Of a DNA stretch of 64,000 bases, positions 17,377 through 26,868 are shown piece after piece (the stretch's first letter is position 1; each line of letters opens with the position of its first letter). Location of the stretch: positions 154,469-218,468 of the forward strand of contig CAJTTS010000001.1 of the NCBI GenBank assembly GCA_910579155.1. Reading direction: 5' to 3'. Origin of the DNA: an uncultured Oscillospiraceae bacterium (GTDB lineage: Bacteria > Bacillota_A > Clostridia > Oscillospirales > Oscillospiraceae). Under the pieces are notes generated by a model, which saw nothing but the letters and a program-made list of their open reading frames with translations, searched no databases and was not told the origin of the DNA. Position numbers and translations under genes: made by a program.

Positions 17377-18333
17377 ATGATACACTACGAGTTTAAGACC
17401 TGCATTTCAGAAGGTATGGAGCTGTACGGGTTTGTGCAGGAGGAACCGAATGGACAGCGCGTTATGTCCACAAGGAACGCCAGATTTCCCGAGAGCCTGT
17501 TGTCCTTCTTGGACTTCGACATGGAGCAGATACGTTTTGCATTTCAGAAATTAGCAGGTGGCGTACGCAGGGTCATTGCGGAAAAGAGTCGGGAGGAATC
17601 CGACCGTGTCTGCGAGATGTTTGCAAATTTGACAAATCACCACCCTTATTTTGTGCTGCTCTTTCTGGACTGGAGGTACCGTCTGGACAGGGCGTGGTAT
17701 CTCGGCTACGAGTTCCCGCAGAATTATTTGCAGGTGGAGTATTTGGACGAGATGCCGGACAACCTCGAGCGGCTCCAGCGGCAGGCGCTGGACCTGCTCA
17801 CCCACATCTGGGTGGAGGACATCAGTGACAAATCCGTGGCCGAAAAAATGACCGTCTACTACCTTGAAGCGGAGCAGGCGGGGAAGGACGTATTTCGTTT
17901 TCGTCCACAGAAGATGAGCTATGAGCTGATGTACCGCCAGACCTTCGCGGAGTTCCTGTGCCCGGACACGGTGTACGACCTCATCGACTACCACCTGCGG
18001 GAGTGCCTGAAGCGGGAAATCAAAATGCGCCCATGTAAAAACTGCGGACGGCTGTTTGCGGTGACAGGCCATGGTGGAACGGAGTACTGTGACCGTCCCG
18101 CCGATGACAAGGGCCGCTCCTGCAAAGAGATCGGCGCGTTCCGGGTGTGGGAGAAAAGCAAAAGCACCGATGAGCCATTCAAGGTATTTCGGAGGGAGTA
18201 CAAGAAGCGTTTCGCCTGGATTAAGGCTGGGCGCATCACCAAGGACGAGTTTTACGATTGGAGCGAGAGGGCAAGGGAGAAACGGGGTGAGTGCGACGTA
18301 GGAAAGCTCACGTTAGAGGAGTTTGATGCGTAG
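17377..18333 (+). CDS. DUF6076 domain protein
   Basis: 318 residues. The N-terminal two thirds are helical with no recognised enzyme motif. The C-terminal part holds the DUF6076 zinc-binding pattern: CKNCGRLF, then TEYCDRP, then GRSCKEIGA. It is followed by a basic helix pair (FRREYKKRFAWIKAGRIT and SERAREKRGEC). It resembles proteins common as single genes next to ICEs in Clostridia; function unknown, nucleic-acid binding is plausible. An ATG at 17359 is in frame, but GGAGG at 17368-17372 favours the ATG at 17377. Divergent from the HTH gene. Confidence 0.75.
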   Translation: MIHYEFKTCISEGMELYGFVQEEPNGQRVMSTRNARFPESLLSFLDFDMEQIRFAFQKLAGGVRRVIAEKSREESDRVCEMFANLTNHHPYFVLLFLDWRYRLDRAWYLGYEFPQNYLQVEYLDEMPDNLERLQRQALDLLTHIWVEDISDKSVAEKMTVYYLEAEQAGKDVFRFRPQKMSYELMYRQTFAEFLCPDTVYDLIDYHLRECLKREIKMRPCKNCGRLFAVTGHGGTEYCDRPADDKGRSCKEIGAFRVWEKSKSTDEPFKVFRREYKKRFAWIKAGRITKDEFYDWSERAREKRGECDVGKLTLEEFDA

Positions 18334-18412
18334 TTGAAGCAGTCTTAAGGATCAAGACCATCCAAACTTATGTAGACCTCCATAATAAGAAGCTGCTGTA
18401 TATGTACGATAT

Positions 18413-19069
18413 TCATATGTGGATACCGTACGGCGCACGCCAACTGTATGGCGTAGAGAAAAATTTCAGCAGTTCATTTTCAAAGAAATTATTCAACTCA
18501 TGCCCATGCTTGGGGTAGACCAGGTGGCGCTTGGGGGCGTCCAGGGAGTTGAATATCGCAAACTGTGCCGATGGCGGGGACACGCAGTCCTGCAATCCGG
18601 TACTCATCAGCACCTCTGCCCGAAGCAAAGGGGCAAAATTTTTCGCGTCTACATAGGACAGCTTACGAAAAACCTCAACTTCACGGCGATGCAGCGGATC
18701 ATGCCATCGGAAAAAGAAGCGCAGGCCCTCGCACACACCCGCATCAAAATCCACTTCTCAAATACGCCTGTAATCACAAAGCATGGGGTAGTGGGCAGCA
18801 CATTTCCTGAAAGCTGGCTCCAAGGCCGCACAAGCCAAGGCCAGCGCGCCTCCCTGGCCTTCTCCGCAGACGAGCAGGTTTGTGGTGTCCGTCCCCGGCA
18901 GCCGCCCCAGAGTCTTGGTCCAGAGCAGGGCATTCTCATAAAGATGATACAGATCCTTGACGCCGCCTTCCAGGCCGTTGAAAAGGGGACCATAGGCCCT
19001 GCCGTTGCAGCGCCGTTTCCGCTCACGCCGCCCTGACCCCCGGCAGTCCGGCGCGAGGACGGCGTATGC
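18413..19069 (-). pseudogene. Acetylxylan esterase (CE7) pseudogene
   Basis: Minus-strand reading gives the C-terminal part of a CE7 acetylxylan esterase/cephalosporin-C deacetylase: AYAVLAPDCRG, then LLVCGEGQGGALALACAAL, then KNFAPLLRAEVLMSTGLQD and HLVYPKHGHE. One in-frame TGA (about 18761) interrupts CDYRRI*EVDFDA where the family has Trp. The nucleophile motif reads GEGQGG instead of G-x-S-Q-G-G, so the catalytic Ser is lost. The 5' third is absent, replaced by sequence with stops upstream of 19069. It is dead. It suggests an ancestral xylan/arabinoxylan locus next to the arabinose genes. Confidence 0.85.
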
Positions 19070-19359
19070 TCAAGAAAAATGAGCCGTACAACCCTGACCT
19101 CTACCGCAACGCCGACCATCCTCCTACACACCGTGAGGTTTCTATAATGAGAAGCGGTCTACATTTTGCAACGCCAAGGCTATTTAGTAGCTGCGCCGCC
19201 GACCTCTTAAACTTTGAATATAACTTCGTTTCAGCCCGCTTTTTAGGGGGCTTGGTTTTGTGTACCTTTTTTCGGATTGGTGTTCTGATTACGATGTTTC
19301 AACCTTACCCCTCCATTTGGTGGGGAGTGGTGCCTCCACCAAGTGGTGGGTGGATACGT
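19070..19359. other. Non-coding stretch between pseudogene and IS remnant
   Basis: No gene can be supported. Short ORFs on both strands lack family features. It contains T-rich tracts and inverted segments (CACCAAGTGGTGGGTGG) and is probably degenerate sequence left by IS activity. Confidence 0.35.
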
Positions 19360-19990
19360 GAACTGCCCCAAAATTAGTGAACAGTACTAAAGGGTCAAGA
19401 AAAGGTCAGAAAGCAGCAAGGGTCCGCTTTTCTAAGGGCGGCATACCAGTGGCAGTTTGAATCCAGACGTGGTTATTAAACCAGATGAGCTCATCGAGCA
19501 TCTTTTTGGCCTGTGCTCTGGTTTGCGGTTTTCTCCAAAAGACACACTCGCATTTTAGAATGGAGTAGAAATTCTCTGCCATAGCATTATCATAGGGGTT
19601 TCCCCATCTTGACATGGACGGTAAAATGCCGTATGCTTGAGTCAATCCCAATATGTTGAGGACGTATATTGGAAGCCCTGGTCACTGTGGAGCTGCAACT
19701 CCGCAGCGACCTTCTCTTTTTGCTTTGCCATGCGGATAGTATCGGTAACCAGCATCCTGTCTGCCGTGTACCTGCTTTATATGCCACGATGCTGTCATCG
19801 TAGAGACCACGGATCATGGACAGATATAGTGCACCCTCGCCGGTCTGGATGTCAGAAATGTCCGTTATCCGCTTCTGGTTGGAGCGCTGTGCATGGAAGT
19901 CCCGGTTCAGCGGATTCGTGTATTGATCTCCCAGCGCTGCTCTCAGCGAGCTGCGATAGAATCCTCCGCCAGCAGCATGGCGGAGTGAGG
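19360..19990 (-). mobile_element. IS3-family (IS150-like) transposase remnant
   Basis: The integrase-core half of an IS3-family OrfB on the minus strand in at least three frames: LNRDFHAQRSNQKRITDIS, then LYLSMIRGLYDDSIVAYKAGT, a frameshifted middle (QLHSDQGFQY-like), then ILPSMSRWGNPYDNAMAENF with the catalytic Asp/Glu region, ending at GMPPLEKRTLAAF. The 5' end is cut at about 19990 just before the AraC gene, and OrfA is absent. One IS end may lie near 19361 (TGAACTGCCCC). Non-functional. Confidence 0.8.
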
Positions 19991-20863
19991 TTACTTTTTC
20001 GGATGGGTCAGCAATATGGAACTGTCCATAGTTGGGTCAAATGTATCTTCATAGGTGGAAAGGGATCGATAGTCCAGCGAATATTCGCGGGGAAGGGTAC
20101 TGGGAGAGTATCCGGTGACGTTTTTAAACACCCGGTTGAAATTGCGCAGGGTATTGAAGCCGCATTCTGTCATCAGCGAGGCCATCGTAATATCCGGCGA
20201 GGTAGCAAGGATGTCGATTGCTCTTCCAACACGTACGATATTTAGATATTGGGAAAAGGTCATGCCGGATTCTTTTTTAAAAAATCGCGAAAAGTATGCC
20301 TCCGACATGTTCATAAATTCTGCGGCATCGCGGAAGGACAGGTGGTCAAAGGACTGGTCGATAGCGGCCAGCAGATCCCTGTAGCGGGCGATTGTCTTGG
20401 AGTTTTGAGCGACCCGCTGGACGAGCGGCTCGTTCCGAAGAATCTCAATGAGGAGTAGGGACATAGAGGCGTTAATTTTTTCACTGTAAAATGCCATCTG
20501 TGTCTCCTGTTCCCGATACATGCTGTCCATGCAGGCGTATGAATTATAGTGATCCTCAAACAAAGGAGATTCAAGCCAATATGGGGCGGCGCCAGTACAG
20601 AGGGACTGGTCAAATTGGGCAACAACCACACAGCTGTCAAAGCTGCCGACAATGGAGTGGGGGCTCTCCGCGAAACAGAGGATGCACGTACCGGCTTCCA
20701 TATGGTACTGCCGGCCATCCAGCAGGACGGTAGCGGAGCCTTCGAAGCAGGAAATCAGCTCGTGCTCGTAATGCCAGTGGGGGATATTGCGCAGACTACG
20801 GTATTTACCCAGCCAGACCTTGCAACCTTCCGTGAACGCCCGGCGCTCAAATTTTGCCAGCAT
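19991..20863 (-). CDS. AraC-family transcriptional regulator
   Basis: 291 residues. The N-terminal cupin-like sensor domain (about 1-150; HWHYEHELISCFEGSATVLLDG) is followed by a C-terminal double HTH of AraC type (about 180-280; FRDAAEFMNMSEAYFSRFFKK and IDILATSPDITMASLMTECGF with GFNTLRNFNRVFK). The ATG at 20863 has AAGGAGG 7 bases upstream; a longer frame from 20932 lacks one. Divergent from the alpha/beta hydrolase and L-arabinose genes, so it probably senses a pentose or pentoside and controls that cluster. The C-terminus runs to the edge of an IS3 remnant. Confidence 0.85.
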   Translation of the reverse strand: MLAKFERRAFTEGCKVWLGKYRSLRNIPHWHYEHELISCFEGSATVLLDGRQYHMEAGTCILCFAESPHSIVGSFDSCVVVAQFDQSLCTGAAPYWLESPLFEDHYNSYACMDSMYREQETQMAFYSEKINASMSLLLIEILRNEPLVQRVAQNSKTIARYRDLLAAIDQSFDHLSFRDAAEFMNMSEAYFSRFFKKESGMTFSQYLNIVRVGRAIDILATSPDITMASLMTECGFNTLRNFNRVFKNVTGYSPSTLPREYSLDYRSLSTYEDTFDPTMDSSILLTHPKK

Positions 20864-20881
20864 AGGGCCACCTCCTTGTAA

Positions 20882-20911
20882 AATATATGGACAGCATACT
20901 GCAAATATCAA
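20882..20911 (-). promoter_or_regulatory. Candidate promoter of the AraC-family gene
   Basis: On the minus strand -35 TTGATA (20906-20911) and -10 TATATT (20882-20887) are separated by 18 bases, just upstream of the AAGGAGG box. It lies in a 208-base divergent intergenic region that should also hold the hydrolase promoter and AraC operators. Confidence 0.5.
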
Positions 20912-21071
20912 TAAATGTCCATATCGAAACATGACAATTCTTTACTAACTGGGTAAAATGTGATAAAAAATGATTAGAAGGGCCGGCTATATTGTGCACA
21001 ACAGACAATGGAAACTGGCCTGCGCGTGCGCGAGTATACAAACAAATGCTTTGAAAGAGAGGGAAAATTCG

Positions 21072-22937
21072 ATGAAACGGAAAAATCGGCTTTTGCTTTG
21101 GGTCGCAATCCTGTGTATGCTGGTAAGTATTTTAGGCTCTTATTTCACGCAGACGGCTGGGGGTTCGGTGGAGATTCGGAAGCTCAACCTGGTTGTCAGC
21201 GACAACGATGTCCTCTACGCGCAGATGTATATCCCCAAGGACGCTACTGCGGATCATAAGCTCCCCCTGGTGGTGCTCCAGCACGGCAGCCAGCACAACC
21301 TGCAAATGCAGGATATGAACATGGTAGAGCTGGCCCGCCGGGGCTTCATCGTCATCTCGGGCGATGCGTTCGGACACGGCTCCTCCACCCCCCGGGGAAT
21401 GGTGGATGATCCTGGCTTGAATTTTGGAAATGTGCGGATCATAATCGACTATGTGTGCGAAAACATGACTAATATCGACACCAGCAAGATTGGCATCTGC
21501 GGCCATTCTATGGGCGCGTCCATCATTTTGACCACGCTGCAGCACTATGTGGAGCAGGGCTATACAGGCGGCGTGAACCGTATTGCCGCCGCGCTGGAGA
21601 TCGGCTACGACCCCGCTTACACGCCCTGGGAGTTTGAGGGGGTAGACGGCCCTGTCTTTGCGGACAGCCATTGGGGCGTCATTGCCGGCAAGTATGACGA
21701 GTACTTCTTCCGCCAGCCCGACACCAACATGGATCCGGCTTACATTCTGGAAAGCCAGGCTGCCCTGGACTTCGTCCGCCAGGTGGATCCCAGCGCCACG
21801 GGCCCTGTGGAGGAGGGCAAGTACTACACCGGGGAAATCAACGGCAAAAATGTCTCCCGGGTCTACTACCAGAATCCTGAAATCCACCCCCAGAACGTAT
21901 TTTCCAGCAATACCGCCGCTGATGTGATCGAATTTTTCTACAACACCTTGGGTACGCCTGACGGCCACAGCTATATGGCCCCTTCCAACCAGGTATGGCT
22001 GATTAAGCAGCTATTTAACCTGCTGGGCCTGGTCGGGATGCTCCTGTTCCTGTTCCCCTTCGCCTCCTGGATTATGGACACGGTGCCCTTCTTCTCCAGC
22101 CTGCGCAGCGACAGGGAGCTGCCCCCCGCCCCCGCCCTGACCACCGGTAAGAGCAAGGTCATTTTCTGGATCGGATTCGCCATTAACGCGTTGCTGCCGG
22201 CGGCTCTGGCTATGCCGGTAATGCACAACCTGATTGGCAAGGAATCCTTCGCGCCTATGACTGTCACGACATGGTTTGGCGAGGGTTCCACCAACGAGAT
22301 TGCGGGCTGGGCCCTGATTTCGTCGGCCTTTATCCTGGGTGTGTTCCTGCTTAACTATTTCCTCTTTGGAAAAAAGGAGGGGGCCACCCCCGACAGCTGG
22401 GGTGTCCGAATCTCGGTTTCCAATCTGCTCAAGAGCCTGTTGCTGGCCTTCATCACCTTCCTGGTGGTTTACGGCATCGTATTTGTGGCGGACTTCTTCT
22501 TCGTCACCGACTTCCGCTTCTGGCTCATCGCCATGCGCACCTTCAACGCCAACAAGGTGCCCTACTGGATCGCTTACGCGCCGGCCTTTATTATCTTCTA
22601 CCTGGTGAACAACATCATGGTCAACGGCGGGAACCGGGTAGAGGGCAGACCCGAGTGGGTGGTCACCCTAATCAGCTGCCTGGCCAATACGGTCGGTATC
22701 GTGCTGTTGCTGGTCATCCAGTATGTGGTTTACATTAGAACTGGTACCTTTACCTTCAACGCCATGCGAACCCACAACCTGTTCCCGTTTATTGTCCTGG
22801 TCCCCGCCGCCACCATCATCACCCGGCGGTATTTCAAGGAAAACGGCAACATCTACCTGGGCGCGTTTACCATCGGAATGATCTACACCATGATGCAGGT
22901 CACGCAAGTGTCGATGAACCTCGGGTTGATTAGCTGA
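21072..22937 (+). CDS. Membrane-embedded alpha/beta hydrolase
   Basis: 621 residues. An N-terminal signal-anchor (residues 8-27) is followed by an extracytoplasmic alpha/beta-hydrolase domain (about 35-330) with LPLVVLQHGSQHN (oxyanion region) and the nucleophile elbow ICGHSMGAS. The C-terminal half (about 335-620) has roughly seven transmembrane helices. The catalytic module resembles dienelactone-hydrolase/esterase types; the fusion to a multi-pass domain suggests a cell-surface esterase. The substrate is unknown; with araABD downstream and a dead CE7 esterase nearby, an acyl-decorated pentoside is a guess. The start ATG at 21072 has GAGAGGG upstream; an upstream extension from 20970 has no support. 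Confidence 0.75.
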   Translation: MKRKNRLLLWVAILCMLVSILGSYFTQTAGGSVEIRKLNLVVSDNDVLYAQMYIPKDATADHKLPLVVLQHGSQHNLQMQDMNMVELARRGFIVISGDAFGHGSSTPRGMVDDPGLNFGNVRIIIDYVCENMTNIDTSKIGICGHSMGASIILTTLQHYVEQGYTGGVNRIAAALEIGYDPAYTPWEFEGVDGPVFADSHWGVIAGKYDEYFFRQPDTNMDPAYILESQAALDFVRQVDPSATGPVEEGKYYTGEINGKNVSRVYYQNPEIHPQNVFSSNTAADVIEFFYNTLGTPDGHSYMAPSNQVWLIKQLFNLLGLVGMLLFLFPFASWIMDTVPFFSSLRSDRELPPAPALTTGKSKVIFWIGFAINALLPAALAMPVMHNLIGKESFAPMTVTTWFGEGSTNEIAGWALISSAFILGVFLLNYFLFGKKEGATPDSWGVRISVSNLLKSLLLAFITFLVVYGIVFVADFFFVTDFRFWLIAMRTFNANKVPYWIAYAPAFIIFYLVNNIMVNGGNRVEGRPEWVVTLISCLANTVGIVLLLVIQYVVYIRTGTFTFNAMRTHNLFPFIVLVPAATIITRRYFKENGNIYLGAFTIGMIYTMMQVTQVSMNLGLIS

Positions 22938-23007
22938 TGTCAATATCAGTCCATTCATGAGAAAGGCGATATGACAGGCAAGTGTCTCTATTAAAATGTG
23001 TATGTCA

Positions 23008-23045
23008 AACTCCGGGGGGAGCGTGTCGGTGCTCCCCCCGGAGTT
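23008..23045. other. Perfect 15-bp intercistronic hairpin
   Basis: AACTCCGGGGGGAGC (23008-23022) pairs exactly with GCTCCCCCCGGAGTT (23031-23045) across an 8-base loop. No T-run follows on the plus strand. It lies between the hydrolase and araA and could be an attenuator, RNA-processing or stabilising element. Confidence 0.6.
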
Positions 23046-23146
23046 GTGGAAAATTTGGTTGAACCGCCGAAGCCATATTGAACCGGTACTTCCTGACATA
23101 AAAACCTGAATATAGAAGTAAAACAATTTAAACAGAGGTGGTAACC

Positions 23147-24613
23147 ATGTGCAATTATGAATTTTGGTTTGTGGTAGGCAGTCAGTTCCTGTATGGCCCC
23201 GAGGTACTGGAGACGGTGGAGGCTCGGGTCAGGGAAATGGCGGCGGAGCTGTCCAAAACGCTGCCCTTCCCCCTGATCTACAAGGTCACCGCCAAGACTA
23301 ACAAGGAGATCGCCGACGTGGTCAAGGAGGCCAACTACAACGATGCCTGTGCAGGTATCATCACCTGGTGCCACACCTTCTCCCCCAGCAAGATGTGGAT
23401 CAATGGTCTGGACGCTCTGCAAAAGCCCTGGTGCCATTTCGTCACCCAGTATAACCGGGAGATCCCCAACGAGGAGATTGACATGGACTTCATGAATCTG
23501 AACCAGGCCGCCCACGGCGACCGGGAGCATGGATTCATTGGGGCCCGCCTGCGCAAGCCCCGGAAGATCATTGCAGGATACTGGCAGGACGAAAACGTAC
23601 ATAAGCGGCTGGGAGATTGGATGCGCGCTGCCATTGGTGCGGCTGTTTCCAAGTCCATGAAGGTTATGCGTTTCGGCGACAATATGCGGGAGGTGGCCGT
23701 TACCGAGGGCGACAAGGTGGAAGTCCAGGCCAAGCTGGGCTGGCAGGTGAACACCTGGGCCGTAGGCGATCTGGTGAAGGAGATGAACGAGGTCACTGAG
23801 GCGGAAATTGACTTGCTCATGGGTCAGTACCAGGCCAGCTACGACATCGCCACTGACAACATCGGCGCTGTTCGCTATCAGGCCCGAGAAGAGATCGCCA
23901 TAAAGAAAATGATGGACGTGGAAGGCTGCCGCGCCTTCTCCAACACCTTCCAGGATCTGTACGGCATGGAGCAGCTTCCCGGGCTGGCCAGCCAGCACCT
24001 GATGGCCCAGGGCTATGGCTACGGTGGCGAGGGGGACTGGAAGGTTTCCGCCATGACCGCCATTATGAAGGCTATGGGCGAGGGCGGCAACGGCTGCTCC
24101 CTGTTCATGGAGGACTATACCTACAACTTGGTTCCCGGCGCGGAATACTCCCTGGGCGCCCATATGCTGGAGGTGTGCCCCTGCTGCGCGACAGAAAAGC
24201 CCCGCATTGAGACCCACCACCTGGGCATCGGCATGAACGAAAAGGATCCCGCCCGGCTGGTGTTCGAGGGCAAGGAGGGGGACGCCATTGTAGTGAGCCT
24301 CATCGATATGGGCGGGCGCCTGCGGCTGATTTGCCAGGACATCCACTGCGTCAAGCCCATCCTGCCCATGCCCAATCTGCCCGTGGCTCGGGTGATGTGG
24401 CGGGCGGAGCCCTCCCTCACCACCGGGGTTGAGTGCTGGATCACGGCGGGCGGCGCCCACCACACGGTGCTGTCCTACGATGTGACGGCGGAGATGATGC
24501 GGGATTGGGCGCGGATGATGGACATCGAGTTCGTCCACATCAACAAGGACACCACGGTGGAGGTTCTGGAGCAGGAGCTGTTCCTGGCTGATCTGGCGTG
24601 GAAGCTGAAATGA
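23147..24613 (+). CDS. araA: L-arabinose isomerase
   Basis: 488 residues, the full length of the family (about 470-500). Converts L-arabinose to L-ribulose. Family landmarks seen are EFWFVVGSQFLYG at the N-terminus, IITWCHTFSPSKMWI, GFIGARLRKPRK, the metal/active-site region GGEGDWKVSAMTAIMK, SLFMEDYTYNL, and the C-terminal THHLGIG and ITAGGAHHTVLS. The start ATG was chosen for the AGAGGTGG box 5 bases upstream (a GTG at 23138 is in frame). First gene of araA-araB-araD-tkt, with 9 bases to araB. Confidence 0.95.
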   Translation: MCNYEFWFVVGSQFLYGPEVLETVEARVREMAAELSKTLPFPLIYKVTAKTNKEIADVVKEANYNDACAGIITWCHTFSPSKMWINGLDALQKPWCHFVTQYNREIPNEEIDMDFMNLNQAAHGDREHGFIGARLRKPRKIIAGYWQDENVHKRLGDWMRAAIGAAVSKSMKVMRFGDNMREVAVTEGDKVEVQAKLGWQVNTWAVGDLVKEMNEVTEAEIDLLMGQYQASYDIATDNIGAVRYQAREEIAIKKMMDVEGCRAFSNTFQDLYGMEQLPGLASQHLMAQGYGYGGEGDWKVSAMTAIMKAMGEGGNGCSLFMEDYTYNLVPGAEYSLGAHMLEVCPCCATEKPRIETHHLGIGMNEKDPARLVFEGKEGDAIVVSLIDMGGRLRLICQDIHCVKPILPMPNLPVARVMWRAEPSLTTGVECWITAGGAHHTVLSYDVTAEMMRDWARMMDIEFVHINKDTTVEVLEQELFLADLAWKLK

Positions 24614-24622
24614 GGGGCGTGT

Positions 24623-26158
24623 ATGAGTGAAAAAAAGACCTGTCTTGGCATTGAATTAGGTTCTACCCGGATCAAGGCAGTGGCCATCAACGAGCGTCAC
24701 GCGCCTGTATACTCCGGGGACTACATCTGGGCCAGCAGCTATGAGAATGGTGTGTGGACCTACTCCCTGGACGAGGTGTGGACGGGGCTGAAAGGGGCGC
24801 TGTCCGGGGTGGAACACCGGGAAAACGTGTGCGCCATGGGGGTGTCCGCCATGATGCACGGCTACCTGGCCTTTGATAAGGACTGGAAGCTGCTCACCCC
24901 CTTCCGCACCTGGCAGAACACCATCACCGGCCCTGCCGCGGCGGAGCTGACGGCCCTGTTCGGCTTCAACATCCCCCAGCGGTGGAGCGTCGCGCACTTG
25001 TATCAGGCGGTGCTGAACGAGGAGGAACACGTCCCCCGGATCGCTCACATCACCACCCTGGCGGGGTATGTCCACTATATGCTCACCGGGGTGAACGCCA
25101 TCGGCGTGGGCGAAGCCTCCGGGATGTTCCCCATCGACAGCCAGACGCTGGACTATGACGGGGAAATGATGCGGAAATTCAACGAGCTGGTGAAATCCCG
25201 TGATCTGCCCTGGAAGCTGGCGGACATTCTGCCCAGGGTGCTCCCGGCGGGCGCGGAGGCGGGCTGTCTCACCGGGCAGGGCGCGGCCCTGCTGGACGAT
25301 CTGCTGGCCCCCGGCATCCCCTTCGCCCCCGCGGAGGGGGACGCGGGCACCGGCATGACCGCCACCAACGCCGTGGCCCCCCGCACCGGCAACGTGTCAG
25401 CGGGCACCTCCATCTTCTCCATGGTGGTGCTGGAAAAGCCGCTGGGCCGGGTCTATGAGGAGATCGACCTGGTGACCACCCCCACGGGCGCGCCTGTGGC
25501 CATGGTACACTGCAACAACTGCACCAACGACACCAATGCCTGGGCTAGGGTGTTGCGGGAGACGGCAGAGCTGTTCGGGGCCGAACCCAGCACAAGTGAG
25601 CTGTTCACCCGTCTCTACCAAAAGAGCCTGGACGGCGACCCGGACTGTGGTGGCATCACCGTCTGCAACTACCTGGCGGGTGAGGGTGTTACCCACATGG
25701 ATGCAGGTAGGCCGCTGGTGGTGCGGATGCCTGACAGTAGGTTTACGCTGGCAAACTTTTTCCGTGCCCAGCTCTACTCCACTATGGCCACGCTGAAAAT
25801 CGGTATGGAAATTTTGGCATCAGAAGGTGTGGCCATCGACTCGCTGACCGGCCACGGCGGGCTGTTCAAGACGCCGGGGGTGGGGCAGAAGTACCTGGCC
25901 GCCGCCTGTAACGCCCCAGTGGCTTGTATGGACACCGCCGGGGAGGGTGGATCCTACGGCATGGCCCTTTTGGCGGCTTACCGGGTGTGGAAATCCGACA
26001 ATGAAACGCTGGAAGCCTACCTGAACAACCGCGTGTTCGCGGGCGCATCCAACGCCACCGTCCAGCCAGATGCAGAAACAGTGGCAGGTTTCAACACCTA
26101 TATGGAGCAGTATAAGGCCCTGTTGGATATAGAGCAAACCGCTGTGGAGGTGCTGTGA
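24623..26158 (+). CDS. araB: FGGY-family kinase, L-ribulokinase role
   Basis: 511 residues. FGGY fold: N-terminal phosphate loop [31 protein letters not shown] in the central region, [21 protein letters not shown] and the C-terminal [14 protein letters not shown]. By sequence it looks closer to xylulokinase-type FGGY enzymes than to classical E. coli AraB. The position between araA and araD makes phosphorylation of L-ribulose the likely role. Its TGA overlaps the araD ATG (TGATG), implying translational coupling. Confidence 0.85.
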   Translation: MSEKKTCLGIELGSTRIKAVAINERHAPVYSGDYIWASSYENGVWTYSLDEVWTGLKGALSGVEHRENVCAMGVSAMMHGYLAFDKDWKLLTPFRTWQNTITGPAAAELTALFGFNIPQRWSVAHLYQAVLNEEEHVPRIAHITTLAGYVHYMLTGVNAIGVGEASGMFPIDSQTLDYDGEMMRKFNELVKSRDLPWKLADILPRVLPAGAEAGCLTGQGAALLDDLLAPGIPFAPAEGDAGTGMTATNAVAPRTGNVSAGTSIFSMVVLEKPLGRVYEEIDLVTTPTGAPVAMVHCNNCTNDTNAWARVLRETAELFGAEPSTSELFTRLYQKSLDGDPDCGGITVCNYLAGEGVTHMDAGRPLVVRMPDSRFTLANFFRAQLYSTMATLKIGMEILASEGVAIDSLTGHGGLFKTPGVGQKYLAAACNAPVACMDTAGEGGSYGMALLAAYRVWKSDNETLEAYLNNRVFAGASNATVQPDAETVAGFNTYMEQYKALLDIEQTAVEVL

Positions 26159-26856
26159 TGCTGGAAGAACTGAAACAACAGGTTTTAGGAGCCAATCTGC
26201 TGCTACCGAAATACAACCTCGTCACCTTCACCTGGGGCAACGTGTCGGGAATAGAGCGGGAAAAGGGCCTGATGGTCATCAAGCCCTCCGGTGTGGAATA
26301 TGACGGCATGACCGCCGAGGATATGGTGGTGGTCAGCCTAGACACCGGGGAGCAGGTGGAAGGTAAATGGAAACCCTCCAGCGACACCAAGACCCACCTG
26401 GAGCTGTACCGGGCGTTTCCCGGTGTAGGCGGCATCGTGCACACCCACAGCCCCCACGCCGTGGCCTGGGCCCAGGCCGGGGAGGACATTCCCTGCTTCG
26501 GCACCACCCACGCCGACTACTTCTACGGTTCCATTCCCTGTACCCGGCACTTAAGTCAGGCGGAGCTGGAGGAGGACTACGAGAAAAATACCGGCACGAT
26601 CATCATAGAGACCTTCCGGGAACGGTGCCTGGAGCCCGCTGCTATCCCCGGCGTGATCTGCGCCAGCCACGGCCCCTTCACCTGGGGCAGGAACGCCGCC
26701 CAGGCGGTATATCACGCGGTGGTGCTGGAGGAGGTAGCCAAGATGGCCATCCTCACCCGGCAGGTACGGCCCTCAGCCGTCCCTGCCCCCCAGCGCATCC
26801 AGGATAAGCACTATTTCCGCAAGCATGGACCGGAGGCCTATTACGGACAAAACTAA
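26158..26856 (+). CDS. araD: L-ribulose-5-phosphate 4-epimerase
   Basis: 232 residues, a class II aldolase/epimerase. FTWGNVSG near residue 25, [10 protein letters not shown], the metal-site [30 protein letters not shown] and [13 protein letters not shown] are all present, giving the Zn-binding histidines and the phosphate-binding Ser. Converts L-ribulose-5-P to D-xylulose-5-P. The ATG overlaps the araB stop; GGAGG lies 7 bases before. Followed after 12 bases by the transketolase pair that consumes its product. Confidence 0.95.
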   Translation: MLEELKQQVLGANLLLPKYNLVTFTWGNVSGIEREKGLMVIKPSGVEYDGMTAEDMVVVSLDTGEQVEGKWKPSSDTKTHLELYRAFPGVGGIVHTHSPHAVAWAQAGEDIPCFGTTHADYFYGSIPCTRHLSQAELEEDYEKNTGTIIIETFRERCLEPAAIPGVICASHGPFTWGRNAAQAVYHAVVLEEVAKMAILTRQVRPSAVPAPQRIQDKHYFRKHGPEAYYGQN

Positions 26857-26868
26857 AAGGAGGGCCAT

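Noticed and set aside
22991..24538. 515-codon minus-strand open frame opposite araA
   Set aside because: Antisense shadow of a full-length L-arabinose isomerase with no ribosome binding site.
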